Source: Comamonadaceae bacterium (GTDB taxonomy: Bacteria; Pseudomonadota; Gammaproteobacteria; Burkholderiales; Burkholderiaceae). Taken from it: 64,000 bases of DNA. Positions 41,579 through 50,558 of the stretch are shown one piece after another. Within the stretch, counting starts at the first letter, position 1. The number at the start of each line of letters is the position of its first letter. Under the pieces are notes generated by a model. It ran no database searches. It was not told the DNA's origin and saw only the letters and a list, made by a program, of their open reading frames with translations. The position numbers and the translations under genes were made by a program. Location of the stretch: positions 1 through 64,000 of the forward strand of contig CANCCJ010000001.1 of NCBI GenBank assembly GCA_947374535.1. Direction: 5' to 3'.

Positions 41579-41777
41579 AACAGTTCCTTTTACGGCAATT
41601 ATGACTATGTTGATATACCAAGACCTCAGTTGGCTTATGACCGGAGCCTCTAAGCTAATGCCTGAATGTGCATTTGTAATGACTGTCTGCTGAAAAATTG
41701 ATATCGTGTTGTCGAACACGGGCCGCTGATTTACCAGGGAGGCGCCAAATGAAATTGAGTAAAGGTATAAAAGAAAA

Positions 41778-41806
41778 AAGCCTCTAGGCATTACACATAG
41801 AGGCTT
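41778..41806 (-). terminator. Intrinsic terminator of tRNA-His
   Basis: AAGCCTCTA (41778-41786) pairs perfectly with TAGAGGCTT (41798-41806). On the minus strand the stem is followed by TTTTTCTTTT. It lies 68 bases beyond the tRNA CCA and therefore sits just inside the island, next to the att repeat. Confidence 0.85.
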
Positions 41807-41872
41807 GAATCGTGCACCCACAACATGCACCCACACTAGCTGGGAAAGCGCATAAACACTGGGTTTCAAATA

Positions 41873-41890
41873 ATGGGGTGGCTGATGGGG
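41873..41890. repeat. att-like repeat at the tRNA-His 3' end
   Basis: This is the second copy of ATGGGGTGGCTGATGGGG, overlapping the last 17 bases of tRNA-His. The tRNA is intact, as expected if the element carries a replacement 3' end. Confidence 0.65.
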
Positions 41891-41950
41891 CTCGAACCCA
41901 CGACAACAGGAATCACAATCCTGGACTCTACCAACTGAGCTACAGCCACC
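41874..41950 (-). tRNA. tRNA-His (anticodon GUG)
   Basis: On the minus strand GTGGCTG pairs with CAGCCAC in the acceptor stem. The extra G at position -1 (41950) pairs with discriminator C73, the hallmark of tRNA-His, and CCA is encoded. The anticodon loop TTGTGAT contains GUG. The T arm is GGGTTCGAGCCC. Confidence 0.96.
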
Positions 41951-41963
41951 GCAGAAGCAAAGA

Positions 41964-43859
41964 TTATAACCGAGCTACTTTGATTTCTGCCTTAAATTTT
42001 TCTTTTAATAGCTTGTAATACGCCAAACCTTCGGCAGAGGCCCACCACTGGGCATATTGGTCGCGCTCACGCGCCAAAGCTTGTGCATTAGCAGCATCGC
42101 GTGGCAATACTTTTTCAACTTTGACCACTGCATAGCCGCTGGTGCCTAAGTCAACACCAACCCAAGCAGGCAAAGCTTGCGTACTGACACGCAAAGCAGC
42201 CTCGACCAAAGCTGAAGGCTGCACTTGCTTAGATTCGCGTGACATCACGATGGATGTGGGTAACTTAGCGGCATCAGGATTCGCCTTCCATTCGGCTAAT
42301 TTCGCAACACCTTCGGAGCGCGCACGCAAAGCAGACTGTTGAGCCACGACTTGCTCTAGCACGCGGGCTTTGACTTCATCCAAAGGCAAAGTACGTGCGG
42401 GGCTATAGCTGGTGATGCGTGCTGCCGCCAGTTGGTTAGGGCCCAACTCAACGGCTTCTGTATTGCGTTTTTTCTCGATGGAATCTTGCGAGAAAACAGC
42501 AGCCAACAATTTGGGGTTACTCACAGCCGTTGTACCAGCCACCACATCGCGCCTTAAGTCGCTGGCATGATGCACTTCTAACTTCAAGCGTTCAGCGGCA
42601 GGCTTCAAACTGTCCGACTGTTCGTAGACAGTGTTGGTGAACTGTTCCGCAGCTTCGGCAAATTTACGCTGTGCCAATTGACCGCGCACTTCCGCTTCCA
42701 ACTTGGCGCGCTGTGACTCAAAGCTTTTTTGCTCTGGCTGCTTGATGTCGGTCAAACGGAGGATGTGAAAACCAAACTCAGTTTCCACAACGCCACTGGT
42801 CTCGCCTTTTTTCAGGGCAAACGCGACATCTTCAAAAGGCTTCACCATCGCGCCTCGTCCAAAGAAATCCAAATCACCGCCCTTAGCCGCTGAGCCTGGG
42901 TCTTGTGAATTTTTACGGGCCAACTCAGCAAACTGAGCAGGCGACTTTTGCAACTCGGCCAACAGGTCTTGGGCTTTGGCACGCGCCTTGTCGCGCTCCG
43001 CAGCAGGCGCTGCTTTGTCTGCGTTGATCAAAATATGGCTGACGCGGCGCTCTTCTAAGCCCGTCAAACGTTCCGAGTTTTGCTCGTAATAAGCCTTTAA
43101 CTCCTCTTCAGGAACGACGATACCTTTTTGCACAGCGGCCAAATCTAAAACCACGTATTCGATGTCAGCACGCTCTGCAGATTGAAACTTGTCGGCATTC
43201 GCTTTGTAGTAGGCCTCCAACTCTTCATCGCTGGGCTTGATTTGCGCCACAAAATCTGTAGGCGTAAAACGCGCCACTTGCACTTGGCGTTGCTCATAAA
43301 AAGCATTCAAGGTCACATCAGCTAAGGCTGCAGAACTGAAACTGGTCACACCCACGCCAGCCATCACTTGGCGCGAGGCCAAGTCACCACGCACTTGCGC
43401 TTCGAAAGATTCAGGAGACATGCCTTGCGTCGCCAACAACTGACGATAACGCTCAATGTCCAGCGTGCCATCGGCACGACGCAATGCCGCAATGTTGGGG
43501 TTTTGCTGCAACTCAGCGGCCAAACGTGCATCGCTGGCACCCAAGCGCAATTTGCTTGCGGCCACTTGCAACAAACGATCGCGCACCATGCGTTCGAGCG
43601 TGCTGTACTTGGCTTCTGGCGTGTCAAACAGCTTTACATCCAGGGTAGGCATGCTGCTTCGCATGCGCTCCACTTGGCTGCGGTGTGCAGCATCCCATTC
43701 AGCTTGCGTGATGTCCTGCCCATCCACAGAGGCGACGCTTGCACCACCTGCGCGAAAGCGGTTGTAGCCCTCAAGACCAAACAAAACAAAAGACGGGAAG
43801 ATCAACAGGAACAGCAAAAATTGCATGACCCGTGTGTGCTTGCGAACAAAATCAAACAT
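41964..43859 (-). CDS. ppiD: Periplasmic folding chaperone/prolyl isomerase PpiD
   Basis: This inner-membrane-anchored SurA-like chaperone has an N-terminal cytoplasmic stub and one membrane segment (residues 12-28, VMQFLLFLLIFPSFVLFGLEGYN). A SurA-N-like helical domain follows (about 35-190), then a parvulin domain (about 265-365) with RVSHILIN, SQDPGSAAKGGDLDFFGRG and EFGFHILRL, and a helical C-terminal region. The length of 631 residues is normal for PpiD. It assists proteins leaving the Sec channel. tRNA-Val and hupB precede it on the same strand, the usual order in this bacterial group. Confidence 0.9.
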   Translation of the reverse strand: MFDFVRKHTRVMQFLLFLLIFPSFVLFGLEGYNRFRAGGASVASVDGQDITQAEWDAAHRSQVERMRSSMPTLDVKLFDTPEAKYSTLERMVRDRLLQVAASKLRLGASDARLAAELQQNPNIAALRRADGTLDIERYRQLLATQGMSPESFEAQVRGDLASRQVMAGVGVTSFSSAALADVTLNAFYEQRQVQVARFTPTDFVAQIKPSDEELEAYYKANADKFQSAERADIEYVVLDLAAVQKGIVVPEEELKAYYEQNSERLTGLEERRVSHILINADKAAPAAERDKARAKAQDLLAELQKSPAQFAELARKNSQDPGSAAKGGDLDFFGRGAMVKPFEDVAFALKKGETSGVVETEFGFHILRLTDIKQPEQKSFESQRAKLEAEVRGQLAQRKFAEAAEQFTNTVYEQSDSLKPAAERLKLEVHHASDLRRDVVAGTTAVSNPKLLAAVFSQDSIEKKRNTEAVELGPNQLAAARITSYSPARTLPLDEVKARVLEQVVAQQSALRARSEGVAKLAEWKANPDAAKLPTSIVMSRESKQVQPSALVEAALRVSTQALPAWVGVDLGTSGYAVVKVEKVLPRDAANAQALARERDQYAQWWASAEGLAYYKLLKEKFKAEIKVARL

Positions 43860-43897
43860 GGAGTGGACTCATCGTGATGTGTGAGAAGCCAAGAAAA

Positions 43898-43920
43898 AAG
43901 GCGAACTGTTTGTTCGCCTT
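43898..43920. terminator. Bidirectional terminator between tRNA-Val and ppiD
   Basis: AAGGCGAAC (43898-43906) pairs with GTTCGCCTT (43912-43920) around TGTTT, with A and T runs on both outer sides. Ten bases beyond the tRNA-Val CCA, it ends that transcript on the minus strand. Confidence 0.85.
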
Positions 43921-43929
43921 TTTAATGGG

Positions 43930-44005
43930 TGGTGGGTGCTGACGGGGTCGAACCGCCGACCTACTGCGTGTAAGGCAGCCGCTCTGCCAACTGAGCTAAG
44001 CACCC
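43930..44005 (-). tRNA. tRNA-Val (anticodon UAC)
   Basis: GGGTGCT and AGCACCC form the acceptor stem, followed by A and an encoded CCA. The anticodon stem-loop CTGCCTTACACGCAG contains UAC. D and T arms are normal, and the length is 76 bases. It lies 15 bases after the hupB stop on the same strand and may be processed from the hupB transcript. Confidence 0.96.
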
Positions 44006-44020
44006 ATCCGTAACCGTTAA

Positions 44021-44293
44021 TTAGTTCAAGGCGTCTTTCAGGCCTTTGCCTGGACGGAACTTAGGCACTTTAGCAGCTTTGATCTTGATAGCTTCGCCAG
44101 TACGTGGGTTGCGACCTGTGCGCGCAGCACGTTTACCAACTGCAAAAGTACCAAAACCAACCAATGAAACTGTGCCGCCCTTTTTCAAAGTGGTCTTCAC
44201 AGCGCCAATGGTGGACTCAAGTGCGCGAGTGGCAGCAGCCTTGGAAATATCAGCGTGCTTAGCGATGTGTTCAATCAGTTCAGTTTTATTCAC
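44021..44293 (-). CDS. hupB: HU-type nucleoid DNA-binding protein
   Basis: The 90-residue protein is a typical [27 protein letters not shown] helices, [29 protein letters not shown] with the DNA-binding arm, and a C-terminal helix. It bends and compacts DNA as a dimer and is also a cofactor for many recombination events. The normal length, an AAGAGGGG-like site before the start and the position before tRNA-Val and ppiD all agree. The arm Pro in RNPRTG is conserved. Confidence 0.95.
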   Translation of the reverse strand: MNKTELIEHIAKHADISKAAATRALESTIGAVKTTLKKGGTVSLVGFGTFAVGKRAARTGRNPRTGEAIKIKAAKVPKFRPGKGLKDALN

Positions 44294-44465
44294 AAAAACC
44301 CCTCTTAATGAGATGTGATGTTGGTCAAAGGTAGCGCTAGTTTACTTGCACTACGGGATGTAACGCTGTCGTGGGTGTCTCGCCCTTTGCACGAATTATT
44401 TCAAGGAAAGAAACAATGTGCGAAACAACAGAAGTAGAAATTCTAGTCGTTTTTAAACTGAAAAA

Positions 44466-45551
44466 TCACAAAGCATCGGCAATCGCACGACCGACATCTG
44501 AAGTCGTCGCCTTGCCGCCAATGTCCGGCGTTTTAGGTGCACCACTCTTGGGATCCAACACTTTTTCGATGGCAGCCATCACCGCATCATGTGCGTCTTT
44601 GTGGCCCAAGAATTCAAGCATCATGGCGCCGCACCAAATTTGGCCAATCGGGTTGGCAATGCCTTTGCCCGCAATGTCTGGCGCAGAGCCGTGCACAGGC
44701 TCAAACAAAGAGGGAAACTTGCGATCTGGATTTAAGTTAGCGCTTGGTGCAATGCCAACTGTGCCAGTGCATGCAGGCCCCAAGTCACTCAAGATGTCGC
44801 CAAACAAATTGCTGGCCACGACCACGTCAAAGAAGTCTGGGCGTTGCACAAAGTGCGCGGTCAAGATGTCAATGTGAAATTTATCCACGTTGATTTCGGG
44901 ATAGTTCTTAGCCATCTCCACCACGCGCTCATCCCAGTAAGGCATGGTGATCGCGATGCCGTTGGATTTGGTGGCACTGGTCAAATGCTTTTTAGGACGT
45001 GTCTGTGCTAACTCAAACGCAAACTTCAACACGCGGTCCACACCAATGCGTGACATCACAGTTTCTTGCATCACGATTTCACGCTCGGTGCCGGGGAACA
45101 TGCGGCCACCAATGCTGGAGTACTCGCCCTCGGTGTTCTCTCGCACGATGTACATGTCAATCTCACCGGGCTGGCGTGGCGAACCATCGCGGCGCACCAC
45201 CGGCGCGATGATGCCGGGCATCAAACGCGCGGGGCGTAAGTTGATGTACTGGTCAAACTCACGGCGGAACAACAAGAGCGATCCCCACAGCGAAATGTGG
45301 TCTGGAATTTTGTCGGGCCAACCCACGGCGCCAAAGTAGATGGCATCGTGGCCGCCGATTTGGTCTTTCCAATCATCGGGCAGCATCTTGCCGTGCTTTT
45401 CGAAATAGTCCCAGCTAGAAAAATCGAAGTGATCGAACTTCAGATCAATGCCAAATTTGCGCGCTGCCGCATCCATGACGCGAATACCCTCGGGCATGAC
45501 TTCTTTGCCAATGCCGTCACCAGCGATCACTGCAATGCGTTTTTGACTCAT
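44466..45551 (-). CDS. Tartrate/D-malate dehydrogenase of the isopropylmalate-dehydrogenase family
   Basis: This NAD-dependent decarboxylating dehydrogenase shows VIAGDGIGKEVMPEG at the start, the substrate Arg cluster INLRPARLMPG, MYIVRENTEGEYSSIGG, the Lys in KSNGIAITMPYWDE, the metal Asp pair in NLFGDILSDLGP and the NAD loop EPVHGSAPDIAGKGIANP. The RENTEGEYSSIGG form and length (361 residues) match TtuC/DmlA enzymes rather than LeuB. It converts tartrate or D-malate; the exact substrate is not decided by sequence. An EamA transporter gene lies 32 bases upstream on the same strand. Confidence 0.85.
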   Translation of the reverse strand: MSQKRIAVIAGDGIGKEVMPEGIRVMDAAARKFGIDLKFDHFDFSSWDYFEKHGKMLPDDWKDQIGGHDAIYFGAVGWPDKIPDHISLWGSLLLFRREFDQYINLRPARLMPGIIAPVVRRDGSPRQPGEIDMYIVRENTEGEYSSIGGRMFPGTEREIVMQETVMSRIGVDRVLKFAFELAQTRPKKHLTSATKSNGIAITMPYWDERVVEMAKNYPEINVDKFHIDILTAHFVQRPDFFDVVVASNLFGDILSDLGPACTGTVGIAPSANLNPDRKFPSLFEPVHGSAPDIAGKGIANPIGQIWCGAMMLEFLGHKDAHDAVMAAIEKVLDPKSGAPKTPDIGGKATTSDVGRAIADAL

Positions 45552-45583
45552 CTTCAACCTTTAAAACCTAAATATTGCAAAAA

Positions 45584-46471
45584 TCAAGCGGCGATTCTAG
45601 GAGGCCGCACCACCAAGCTCACCCCTGCAGCGGTCAATGCGATGCCCGCCAGTGTCACCAAGGTGATCGGCTCACCAAACAAGAACCAAGCCATCACCGC
45701 CGTGGTGGGGGGCACCAAATACAAAAGGCTTGTCACCGAAGCAGCGGCGCCCCGTTGAATGAGGATGTAGAACAAAGAGCTGCCGCCCAAAGTCAAGACC
45801 ACAACCGCCCACGCCATGGCGCCCATCATTTCCGCATTCCACTGCGCGGCTTCCGTTTCAAGCAATGCAATTGGCAAGGTCACCAAGAACGCCGCCATGA
45901 GTTGCACGGCATTGGCACTGCGCACATCGCAAGGCTGCACAAAACGTTTTTGATAAAGCGTGCCCGTGGTGATGGCACACAAAGCCATGGTGATCATGGT
46001 CAAGCTCCAAGGCGTCACCTCAATGCCACCCGCTAACTTGCGTGACACCACCATCGCCAAGCCAACAAAACCCAAAGCCAAACCTTGCCACTGTCGGCGC
46101 GACACATGGCCGCCGCGTGACGACAGCCAGACGGCCGTCAATACTGGCTGCAAGCCCACGATGAGGGAGGTCAAACCTGCGCCCATGCCCACTTTGACGG
46201 CAGCCCACACACCGCCCAAATAACCCGCGTGCATCAAGATACCGGTGATCGCCAAATGCACCCACTGCGCCCTGCCTTGTGGCCAAGACACGCGCGACCA
46301 TTTGACCCACAGCACAAAACACAAAATAGAAAAGATGTAACGCCACAACAAGAAGGTAAACGGTGGCGAATTGGGCATGCCGTAGCGCGCCACGATGAAG
46401 CCCGTGCTCCAAATCAACACAAAGACCGCAGGCATGACACGGAGCCATGCTTGGTTGTGCTGGGTACGCAT
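45584..46471 (-). CDS. EamA-family (DMT) membrane transporter
   Basis: The 295-residue protein has ten membrane segments in two EamA repeats. The first opens with AVFVLIWSTGFIVARYGM, the second with LALGFVGLAMVVSRKLAG and ends in LFGEPITLVTLAGIALTAAGV. Members export or import metabolites such as amino acids; the cargo is unknown. The start at 46471 is chosen because its ATG overlaps the pgsA stop (TAATG). A longer frame reaching 46573 would lie inside pgsA. It may be co-transcribed with the dehydrogenase downstream. Confidence 0.82.
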   Translation of the reverse strand: MRTQHNQAWLRVMPAVFVLIWSTGFIVARYGMPNSPPFTFLLWRYIFSILCFVLWVKWSRVSWPQGRAQWVHLAITGILMHAGYLGGVWAAVKVGMGAGLTSLIVGLQPVLTAVWLSSRGGHVSRRQWQGLALGFVGLAMVVSRKLAGGIEVTPWSLTMITMALCAITTGTLYQKRFVQPCDVRSANAVQLMAAFLVTLPIALLETEAAQWNAEMMGAMAWAVVVLTLGGSSLFYILIQRGAAASVTSLLYLVPPTTAVMAWFLFGEPITLVTLAGIALTAAGVSLVVRPPRIAA

Positions 46472-47034
46472 TACTTGGCGTGGTCCACGATGTCGGGCCA
46501 AGCCTTTTGCAGGTAGTACACCATCGACCAAACGGTCAACACGCCTGCGATCCAAATTAACACTGTGCCCCACAAGGCGGTGTCGATCACACCAAACAAA
46601 GGACCATCAAACAGCAAGAATGGAATGGCGATCATTTGCACCATGGTCTTGAGCTTGCCAAGCACATGCACAGCCACGCTGCGCGAAGCGCCAATTTGCG
46701 CCATCCATTCACGCAAGGCGGAAATCGCAATTTCGCGTCCAATGATGATGAGCGCGACCAATACATCCGCACGCCCCAAGTGCACCAAGATCAGCAAACT
46801 GGCACACACCAAAAATTTGTCGGCCACGGGGTCAAGGAATGCGCCAAACGCCGATGACTGGTTGAGTTTGCGGGCCAAGTAGCCATCCAACCAATCGGTC
46901 AAAGCGAACACCACAAACATGACGGTGGCCCAAAGGTTGCGCTCTGCCGTTTCAATCGGCAAATAGAACAAGCCCACGATGAGCGGAATGGCGGCGATGC
47001 GCGCCAATGTCATAAGCGTAGGAATGGTCCACAT
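46471..47034 (-). CDS. pgsA: CDP-diacylglycerol-glycerol-3-phosphate phosphatidyltransferase
   Basis: This inner-membrane enzyme makes phosphatidylglycerophosphate, the committed step to phosphatidylglycerol and cardiolipin. The CDP-alcohol phosphatidyltransferase motif is complete: DWLDGYLARKLNQSSAFG, then AFLDPVADK (about residues 47-75). Four to six membrane segments are present and the length of 187 residues is normal. It follows dnaE by eight bases on the same strand and overlaps the transporter gene by one base. Confidence 0.92.
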   Translation of the reverse strand: MWTIPTLMTLARIAAIPLIVGLFYLPIETAERNLWATVMFVVFALTDWLDGYLARKLNQSSAFGAFLDPVADKFLVCASLLILVHLGRADVLVALIIIGREIAISALREWMAQIGASRSVAVHVLGKLKTMVQMIAIPFLLFDGPLFGVIDTALWGTVLIWIAGVLTVWSMVYYLQKAWPDIVDHAK

Positions 47035-47042
47035 AGAAATGT

Positions 47043-50000
47043 TTACTCGTAAATGATCTGTGATTGCCCGTCATGGGCCTGTGCCATCCAACTGGCCAAG
47101 GCCGCATCACTGGGGAAAAACTTGGCGTTGTCGCCCAATTGCACATCAGCGGTGGCGCCTTCACGCAACAGCTTCAATCGTACGCCCATGCCGCGCACCA
47201 ACTCACCCTGCTCGGTTGACTCAACTTTCGCGGGGTGGTCGCGCAGCATGCGTGCAATGTCAGGCGATGTGCCGTTGACCGTGACGCTGAGGTATTTGCC
47301 AAAGCGGCAACGCGCCTGCTCCAAGCTCCACACTTGTTGGATCGACAAACGCAAGCCACCTGAAAAGCGGTCGGGCTGCGCCTTGCCCATGATGATGACC
47401 AACTCGTCATCCTTCAGGGTGTTGCGGTAGGTGGTGATGGTGGCTTCGTCCGCGGTGGCCTCGATGACAGATGATTTGTCGTCGAGTTTGAAAATGGCCA
47501 GCTTGCCGCGTTGCCCGTTGATCACGCGCATATCGCTCACGATGCCCGCCAACAGCTGCGGCTCTCGCGAGTCCATCAAGTCTTCTATGCGCGTGCGGGC
47601 AAAGCGGCGAACTTCACGCTCTACCTCATCAAACAAGTGGCCAGACAAGTAAAAGCCCAAAGCCACCTTCTCGTGCGTGAGGCGTTCTTTCACGCCCCAA
47701 GGCATGACCTCGACATACTCGGGCTCTTGCGTGCTGGAGCCGTGGGTGTCGTCACCCATCATGTCAAACAAGCCGCCTTGGTTGGCATTGGCTTCGCTGG
47801 CAGAGGCAAAGTCAAACGCGCGTTCCACGCTGGCCAAAAGCTCGGCGCGGTTCAGGTGCAAGTTGTCAAACGCGCCTGCTTTGATCAACGCCTCAACCGT
47901 GCGCTTATTCAAACGGCTGCGGTCCACACGACGGCAGAAATCAAACAAGCTGGTGAACGCGCCGCCCTCTTCGCGTGCCGCCACGATGGCTTCAATCGCT
48001 TGTTGGCCCGAGCCTTTGATGGCACCTAAACCATAGCGAATGACTTTGTCTGAGATGGGTTCAAAGCGGTAGAAACCACGATTCACATCGGGCGCCTCAA
48101 ACGTGAGGCCCATCTTGTGCGCGTCCTCAAACAAAACCTTGAGCTTGTCGGTGTTGTCCATCTCCACCGTCATGTTGGCGCAGAAGAACTCGGCCGTGTA
48201 ATGCACCTTCAACCAACCGGTGTGATACGCCAGCAGCGAATAAGCGGCAGCGTGCGACTTGTTAAAGCCGTAGCCCGCGAACTTCTCCATCAAGTCAAAG
48301 ATTTCGTCGGCTTTGTCTTGGTCGATGTTGTTCTTAGCTGCGCCCTCGCGGAAGATGGCGCGGTGCTCGGCCATCTCCTCCGCCTTCTTTTTACCCATGG
48401 CACGACGCAACATGTCAGCGCCGCCAAGCGAGTAGCCGCCCAAAATCTGTGCGGTCTGCATCACCTGCTCTTGATAAACCATGATGCCGTAGGTCTCGGA
48501 CAGCATCTGCGCCACCATCGGGTGCGGGTACTCAATGGTTTCGCGACCATGCTTACGTGCCACGAAGCTGGGGATCAGGTCCATGGGGCCGGGACGATAC
48601 AAGGCGTTGAGCGCGATGAGGTCTTCCAACCGCGTGGGACGCGCATCGCGCAACATGCCTTGCATGCCGCGACTTTCAAACTGGAACACGGCCTCGGTCT
48701 TGCCGTCTTGAAACAGTTCGTACGTGCGCTTGTCGTCAAGCGGGATATTTTCAAACGCGAAGTTTTCTTGGCCCTTGTGGCGCTGCATGATGAACTCGCG
48801 CGCAATTTCCAAAATGGTCAGCGTGGCCAAGCCCAAAAAGTCGAACTTCACCAAGCCGGCGGCTTCCACATCATCTTTGTCAAACTGACTCACGGCCGAA
48901 TCGCTGCCGGGCTGTTGGTACAGCGGGCAGAAGTCGGTCAGCTTGCCCGGGGCAATCAACACGCCACCTGCATGCATGCCCACGTTACGCGTCATGCCTT
49001 CGAGCTTTTGTGCCAACTCCAACAGCGTCTTCACTTCATCTTCCTTGGCCAAGCGATCGGCCAAGATGGGTTCGACTTCAATCGCACCGGCGATGGTGAT
49101 GTGCTGACCCGGCTTGTTGGGAATCAAGCCACTGATGCCCTTGCAAAAGGTGTAGCTCATGTCGAGCACACGGCCCACGTCGCCAATCGCCGCGCGCGCA
49201 GCCATGGTGCCAAAGGTAGCAATTTGCGACACGGCATCGCGGCCGTATTTGTCCTTCACATAGTCAATCACGCGATCGCGATTGGTCTGGCAAAAGTCAA
49301 TGTCAAAGTCGGGCATAGATACCCGCTCTGGGTTCAAAAAACGCTCAAACAGCAAGTTGTATTGCAGCGGGTCAAGGTCGGTGATCTTCAAGGCATAGGC
49401 TACCAACGAACCCGCACCCGAACCACGGCCCGGGCCCACGGGGCAGCCATTGGCTTTGGCCCACTGAATGAAGTCACCCACGATCAAGAAATAGCCCGGA
49501 AAGCCCATATTCAAAATCGTGTTGAGCTCAAACTCCAAACGCTCCACATAACGTGGACGCTCTTCGTTGCGCTTGGCCTCAACGGGATACAGGTGCGCTA
49601 AGCGAGCTTCCAAGCCCTCGTGAGAGACGTGACGGAAATAGTCCTCCACCGACATCACCACGCCGTTCACTGGCGGGATAGGAAAGTTGGGCAGCTGTGG
49701 CTTACCCAACACCAAGGTCAGGTTGCAGCGCTTGGCAATTTCAGTGGTGTTGGCAATGGCGCTAGGCACATCGGCAAACAGCTCGCACATTTGCGCTGAG
49801 GATTTGAAATACTGCTCGCGCGTGAACTTGCGCACTCGGCGTTGGTTACCCAAGATCTCGCCTTCCGCAATACACACGCGAGCTTCGTGTGCTTCGTAGT
49901 CGTCGGGTTGGGTGAACTGCACGGGATGCGTGGCCACCACGGGCAGACTCAGGCGGGCAGCCAGTTGCACGGCGGCAGACACATGAATTTCGTCATCCGC

Positions 50001-50516
50001 ACGGCCCGCACGTTGCAGCTCAATGTAGAAACGATGCGGAAAAATGCCCGCCAACTGCAAGGCCACTTCGCCCGCACGCGTGGTGTCGCCCTGCACCAAG
50101 GCTTGGCCCACCGCACCGGCTTGTGCGCCTGACAAAGCAATCAAGCCTTGCGACAACTCTTGCAGCCACTCCAGCTTGGTGACAGCCACGGCTTTGTGCA
50201 CGTTTTGCGTCCAGCCACGGCTGATCAACTCACACAAGTTCAAGTAACCCTGATGGTTTTGCACCAGCAACACCATGCGCGAGGTCTGCGCGGCGTCTTG
50301 GGTCAGACTTTCTAGGTAAACCTCGGCGCCGATGACGGGCTTGACACCTTTGCCCCGCGTTTCTTTGTAAAACTTGATGGCGCCGAACAGGTTATTGATG
50401 TCTGTGATGGCCAGCGCGGGCTGCTGGTCGGCTGCGGCGGCTTTCACCACCTCGTCGATGCGGTTGGTCCCGTCAACGACAGAAAACTCAGAGTGAAGGC
50501 GCAGGTGAACAAACAT
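47043..50516 (-). CDS. dnaE: DNA polymerase III subunit alpha
   Basis: This is the replicative polymerase. An N-terminal PHP domain (FVHLRLHSEFSVVDG from residue 2), the palm with catalytic Asp pair in MPDFDIDFCQTNRD near 400, and VGPGRGSGAGSLVAYAL are clear. KMG/KKAEEMAEHR fingers, the helix-hairpin-helix (RLNKRTVEALIKAGAFD) and the C-terminal OB fold (GIVSDMRVINGQRGKLAIFKLDD) follow. The ATG at 50516 gives 1157 residues, the usual size; an upstream start would add 30 unrelated residues. It is divergent from trhO with 42 bases between. Confidence 0.96.
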   Translation of the reverse strand: MFVHLRLHSEFSVVDGTNRIDEVVKAAAADQQPALAITDINNLFGAIKFYKETRGKGVKPVIGAEVYLESLTQDAAQTSRMVLLVQNHQGYLNLCELISRGWTQNVHKAVAVTKLEWLQELSQGLIALSGAQAGAVGQALVQGDTTRAGEVALQLAGIFPHRFYIELQRAGRADDEIHVSAAVQLAARLSLPVVATHPVQFTQPDDYEAHEARVCIAEGEILGNQRRVRKFTREQYFKSSAQMCELFADVPSAIANTTEIAKRCNLTLVLGKPQLPNFPIPPVNGVVMSVEDYFRHVSHEGLEARLAHLYPVEAKRNEERPRYVERLEFELNTILNMGFPGYFLIVGDFIQWAKANGCPVGPGRGSGAGSLVAYALKITDLDPLQYNLLFERFLNPERVSMPDFDIDFCQTNRDRVIDYVKDKYGRDAVSQIATFGTMAARAAIGDVGRVLDMSYTFCKGISGLIPNKPGQHITIAGAIEVEPILADRLAKEDEVKTLLELAQKLEGMTRNVGMHAGGVLIAPGKLTDFCPLYQQPGSDSAVSQFDKDDVEAAGLVKFDFLGLATLTILEIAREFIMQRHKGQENFAFENIPLDDKRTYELFQDGKTEAVFQFESRGMQGMLRDARPTRLEDLIALNALYRPGPMDLIPSFVARKHGRETIEYPHPMVAQMLSETYGIMVYQEQVMQTAQILGGYSLGGADMLRRAMGKKKAEEMAEHRAIFREGAAKNNIDQDKADEIFDLMEKFAGYGFNKSHAAAYSLLAYHTGWLKVHYTAEFFCANMTVEMDNTDKLKVLFEDAHKMGLTFEAPDVNRGFYRFEPISDKVIRYGLGAIKGSGQQAIEAIVAAREEGGAFTSLFDFCRRVDRSRLNKRTVEALIKAGAFDNLHLNRAELLASVERAFDFASASEANANQGGLFDMMGDDTHGSSTQEPEYVEVMPWGVKERLTHEKVALGFYLSGHLFDEVEREVRRFARTRIEDLMDSREPQLLAGIVSDMRVINGQRGKLAIFKLDDKSSVIEATADEATITTYRNTLKDDELVIIMGKAQPDRFSGGLRLSIQQVWSLEQARCRFGKYLSVTVNGTSPDIARMLRDHPAKVESTEQGELVRGMGVRLKLLREGATADVQLGDNAKFFPSDAALASWMAQAHDGQSQIIYE

Positions 50517-50558
50517 GGGCCAGATTGTAGGGACCCAGCCCTTACTTAAAATCTGTGG

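Larger units (their letters stand above)
39782..41890. mobile_element. Small tRNA-His-bounded island or remnant
   Basis: The island lies between the two 18-bp direct repeats and holds two small winged-helix genes and one membrane protein gene, all AT-rich. No integrase gene is inside, so it is a remnant, a satellite mobilised in trans, or the last of several tandem insertions. The AT-rich genes to its left (30.4-39.4 kb) might belong to an older insertion at the same tRNA, but I saw no third repeat copy. Confidence 0.5.

Noticed and set aside
41579..41869. N-terminal extension of the membrane protein gene up to next to tRNA-His
   Set aside because: It would cross the tRNA-His terminator and overlap sequence with no conserved content; a GTG with a good ribosome site is available at 41578.
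48117..49601. Long plus-strand open frame of 494 codons
   Set aside because: It lies entirely within dnaE on the opposite strand and has a composition expected from the mirrored codons of a GC-rich gene, with no domain.
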